A program made the translations under genes and the position numbers. The notes under the pieces were generated by a model. It searched no databases. It was not told where the DNA came from and saw only the letters and a program-made list of their open reading frames with translations. Shown one piece after another: positions 61,506 to 64,000 of a stretch of DNA of 64,000 bases. Location of the stretch: assembly GCF_000186865.1 (NCBI RefSeq), contig NW_008705567.1:807476-871475 (forward strand), read 5' to 3'. The stretch comes from Aureococcus anophagefferens (lineage: Eukaryota > Sar > Pelagophyceae > Pelagomonadales > Pelagomonadaceae). The first letter of the stretch is position 1. Every line of letters starts with the position of its first letter.

Positions 61506-62826
61506 TTAGTCCGTCGGCGCCGCGAACATGGGGTTCTTCTCGCCGTAGGAGACGTAGGCGTCGTTCGCGACGGTGTAGGTCGGCTCCGTCGCGTCCGCGG
61601 CCGGATCGAAGTAGACCGCGTGGATCTCCCGCTTGAGCAGGGCGGACCCGCGCCTACCAAGCACGACGGTGACAATTTTTCATTGCTTTCCCACCCCGAA
61701 TCTCTCGAAAAATCGTCACAGGACGCGGACCCGCGCTCCTCGACGACGTCGAACTTGAGCAGCGTCGGCTTGAGCTCCATGCAGCCGAGCGACAGCGCGA
61801 CGGCGAAGAAGTGCCTGCGACGCGCGCGCGGGTCCCCGCGGCGACGCGCGACGCAAGGCGGCGCGACGTCCGAAATGCGTCCGCTTGGGACGGGCCGCAT
61901 CGAGTCCGCCCGAAGGACGCGGGCGCGCGCTCGAGCCGCAGCTTCTTCTTCTCGCCCTTGGCGACGCCGAGCGCGCCCGGCCCGAGGAGGTCGCGGACCG
62001 CCGCGATCATGCCCTTCTCGCCGCCGTGCTGCGACGGCCCCGTGTACCCGAGCCAGAAGCCGTCGTGGAAGTTCGCGAGGGCGTAGACGTCGCCCTTGAA
62101 GCGCTTCTTCCCGACGGTCAGCGTCACGGTGAAGACGGCGGACTGGCCCTCGCAGCCGCCGCACTCGCGCCACGCGTCGTCGGCCTCGGCGTGGTCCCAG
62201 CGGCCGCCCTTGTTCTCGTAGATGTCCGTCGTGTCGAAGGACGTCGCCACGGCGAGCGTCGCGTCGCTGTTGACGGTCCAGACGGCTTTTGCGGTGGCGT
62301 TGCGGTGGAGGTAGCGGCGGGTGGGGGTCGGCTTCTTGACCTCGCACGTCGGGCGCGCGGGCTCGAAGCTCGTGAGCTCCAGCAAATCAAGCCAGTCGAC
62401 GTCGGCGACGACGGGCCGGAGCTCGTCGAGGATCTTGGCCTGGAGCTTCTGCAGCTTCTTCGTCGGCTTTTTTTCCGTCTTCTGCGGAGCCTTGGTCGCC
62501 TTGGTCGCCTTGCTCACCGTCGCCTTCTTTGCCGCGGCGGGCTTCTTCTTCTTCTTCGGCGCGGGCTCCGCCGGCGCGGGCGCGGGCGGGCGCGCCCTGG
62601 GCGTGGCGGCGACGGGGGCCGGCGGGCGGCTCCGCGACGCGCGGCTCGCGCGCAGGCGCGCGACGGCGTCGGCGTCGCCGAGCGCGATGGGCTCCTCGAA
62701 CATCTTAAATTTGCGGTCCGAGTACTTGAACCACAGCGTGTGGGCGTCGCGGCGGGTGACGTAGCCTGCATACCACTCTCCATTCACCTCGTAGTCGACG
62801 TAGTCGCCGGGCTGGGCGTCGTCCAT
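61506..62826 (-). CDS. Tudor-like domain protein with Ala/Lys-rich linker
   Basis: Starts MDDAQPGDYVDYEVNGEWYA and continues GYVTRRDAHTLWFKYSDRKF, a Tudor/PWWP-like barrel of the kind binding methylated histones. A Pro/Ala/Lys-rich linker with KKKKKPAAAKKATV (about residues 85-110, possible nuclear signal) follows. A compact domain then reads WTVNSDATLAVATSFDTTDI, VFTVTLTVGKKRFKGDVYAL, NFHDGFWLGYTGPSQHGGEK. Introns: one near 61813-61927 (apparently GC-AG, exact donor uncertain) and a family-C introner at 61654-61736. The end after splicing is VEERGSALLKREIHAVYFDP and KNPMFAAPTD. The stop is 11 bases beyond the convergent methyltransferase stop region. Nuclear chromatin role is inferred from the Tudor-like N-terminus. 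Confidence 0.6.
61654..61736 (-). mobile_element. Introner family C, GC-AG intron in Tudor-like gene
   Basis: 83 nt, duplication GCGCGGGT (similarity continues for four further bases). Contains GACGATTTTTCGAGAGAT and ends CTTGGTAG. Frame VEERGSALL. Confidence 0.9.
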
Positions 62827-62963
62827 AGTCTCGTGATAGTTGCTTCAAGTGGTGGGCAGCGTGTTCAAATTGAACTTCAATACGGACTTCATTCATTCGA
62901 CGACCTCAGTCGGGGCGCGCGCTATCCAGCTTGTTCGCGCTGCCGTCGTTGCAAGGATCAAAA
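62827..62963. promoter_or_regulatory. 137-bp divergent promoter, Tudor-like / DnaJ
   Basis: Start codons of two divergent genes lie 137 bases apart. The region is comparatively AT-rich. The motif CAAGTGGTGGG occurs here (about 62847) and again downstream of the DnaJ gene (about 63678). Confidence 0.4.
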
Positions 62964-63644
62964 ATGCCGCGCGACGTGCGCGTGTCGCTCTACGACGTCC
63001 TGGGCGTCGCGCGCGACGCGTCCGCAGCGGAGATCAAGCAGGCCTACCGCAAGCGGGCGCTGCTCAGCCATCCCGACAAGAATCCCGGCGATTGCGACGC
63101 CGTCGATCGCTTCCTGCGCGCGACGCTGGCCTATGAGATTCTTCGTGATCCGGCGAAGCGCGAACGCTACGACGACGGCGACGGCGACGAGGCGACGATC
63201 TTCGCCGGCCGCGGCTTCGACGGCGCCTGCGACCTCTTCGACGCGAACGTCGGCGACCGCCTCATGCGCCAGTGGCGGCCCGGCGCGGTCGTGTCCGGCG
63301 TGCTCGTCGCACACGGAAAGCGGACGTGGATCACCATCCACGCCGACGGCTCGACGACGGAGCGCGAGCGGCGGGAGGCGCTCGCGATCGAAGAGGCGCT
63401 GCCCGACTGCGGCCACCGCGGCTGCGGCAAGGCGCCCGTCTTCTTCTCGTCCATGAAGGTCGAGGAGGTCGCCGCCGACGGCACCTTCGAGCTCGCCAGC
63501 TCGTGGAGCGCGAGCTGCGACGCGCGCGTCGCCGCGGACGGCTCGCCGCTCGCGCTCACGCACGCGTGGGGCGCGAGCTGCGAGCGCATGCGCCCGACGC
63601 CCGTCGCCTGGGACACGATGTCCCTGCGGCGGCGCGCGAGGTAA
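62964..63644 (+). CDS. DnaJ (J-domain) co-chaperone
   Basis: Single exon, 226 aa. Residues about 8-70 form a J-domain: SLYDVLGVARDASAAEIKQA, YRKRALLSHPDKNPGDCDAV (with the HPD triad that stimulates Hsp70 ATPase), ATLAYEILRDPAKRERYDD. The rest (about 85-226) has no Gly/Phe or zinc-finger region, so it is a class III (type C) J-protein; the C-terminal part contains conserved-looking CGHRGCGKAPVFFSSMKV and SWSASCDARVAADGSPLALT. Partner Hsp70 and client are unknown. No targeting signal is evident. Confidence 0.88.
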   Translation: MPRDVRVSLYDVLGVARDASAAEIKQAYRKRALLSHPDKNPGDCDAVDRFLRATLAYEILRDPAKRERYDDGDGDEATIFAGRGFDGACDLFDANVGDRLMRQWRPGAVVSGVLVAHGKRTWITIHADGSTTERERREALAIEEALPDCGHRGCGKAPVFFSSMKVEEVAADGTFELASSWSASCDARVAADGSPLALTHAWGASCERMRPTPVAWDTMSLRRRAR

Positions 63645-63755
63645 CGTTTAGTAAATACTTTGGTCGCCATACCAGTCAAGTGGTGGGGAGCTGATTTTGA
63701 TCGCCTGTGCCAGGCTGGGCATCTCTGTGGCGAAAGCGGAATCGAGCGCCAAAAT

Positions 63756-64000
63756 ATGGAGTCGCCGTCGGTTAATGAAGACGCGTGTGTGGCCGTATCG
63801 AACAATAATGAGGAGAAGCTGCGCGACGCGCTTGGGCGCGGCGCGGACCCAAACTTCCGATTTCGCGATTCGAGAGCGGATTTCACTTTGCTCACGTACG
63901 CCGCCTGCTTCGGGTTGGACGGATGCTGCTATTTGCTCTTGGCACGAGGCGCGGACCCGAATCTTTCAGACGGGTGTATAGCACCCCTACACGGTGCCTC
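63756..64000 (+). CDS. Ankyrin-repeat protein, truncated by the window edge
   Basis: Begins MESPSVNEDACVAVSNNNEE (ATG at 63756) and remains open to the end of the window. Ankyrin repeats: KLRDALGRGADPNFRFRDSR, then FTLLTYAACFGLDGCCYLLL, ARGADPNLSDGC, IAPLHGA. It has the standard GADPN ends and A/L spacing of the fold. Composition is AT-richer than most genes here, like the ankyrin relic at 11.3 kb. Likely a cytosolic protein-interaction scaffold; the remaining repeats lie beyond the window. Confidence 0.8.
   Translation, partial: MESPSVNEDACVAVSNNNEEKLRDALGRGADPNFRFRDSRADFTLLTYAACFGLDGCCYLLLARGADPNLSDGCIAPLHGA

Noticed and set aside
1..64000. tRNA or rRNA genes
   Set aside because: None recognised on reading; no cloverleaf with A/B boxes stood out, though a dedicated search was not possible.

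Overview
The window is nuclear DNA of a GC-rich microbial eukaryote. Genes are interrupted by short GT-AG and GC-AG introns, lie on both strands with 20-400 base spacers, and strongly prefer G/C-ending codons. The key clue is 21 introns that are copies of three short repeat families. Each is flanked by an 8-base target duplication that supplies the 5' splice site, while the repeat terminus supplies the 3' AG. These are introner elements of the kind described in the pelagophyte Aureococcus anophagefferens (and in Micromonas). With the GC content and several stramenopile-type protein families, I infer Aureococcus or a close pelagophyte; no organellar or bacterial gene block is seen.

Layout. 1-6.8 kb: secreted Cys-rich/PS-rich protein (-, runs off the left edge), secreted Cys-rich repeat protein (+), fibronectin-III protein (+), TMEM138-like ciliary membrane protein (-). 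7-11 kb: HELLS/DDM1-type remodeller (+) and TFIIE-beta (-). 11.3-12.4 kb: ankyrin relic and a 612-bp inverted-repeat element. 12.6-19.4 kb: Gfo/Idh/MocA oxidoreductase (+), degenerate M28-peptidase-like protein (+), LRR-like protein (+), SPIRAL1-like protein (-), MYND/RING/Sel1 protein (+). 19.4-27.7 kb: a remarkable RPA70N + BRC-repeat + RAD51-like fusion (-, with an assembly gap), RNF10-like E3 (+), L/F-tRNA-protein transferase (-), RING protein (-). 27.9-44.4 kb: a complete 13-exon axonemal dynein heavy chain of DNAH5/DNAH8 type (4644 aa). 44.7-48.7 kb: membrane protein with tandemly duplicated exons (-), an 856-bp inverted-repeat element, and a glycosyltransferase-like protein (-). 49.8-55.8 kb: large LRR protein (-) and secreted protein (+). 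56-64 kb: small secreted protein (-), putative glycosidase-like membrane protein (-), acidic low-complexity protein (-), secreted methyltransferase-like protein (+), Tudor-like protein (-), DnaJ protein (+), ankyrin protein entering the right edge (+).

Genes are not in operons; they share themes rather than pathways: flagellum/microtubules (dynein, TMEM138, SPIRAL1), genome maintenance and chromatin (BRC-RecA fusion, HELLS, Tudor), ubiquitin/N-degron (two RING proteins, L/F transferase) and the secretory route (several signal-peptide proteins).

The strongest candidates for something new are (1) the single gene carrying an RPA70N-like OB fold, eight BRC-like RAD51-binding repeats, an RPA32-binding-like helix and a RAD51-like ATPase, and (2) the fine structure of the introners: about half use GC donors, the family-A upstream terminus always differs from its downstream partner according to gene sense and not element orientation, and families A and B share a core. 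Splice junctions were inferred by hand from target duplications and reading frame; homologies come from recognising motifs, with no database search.
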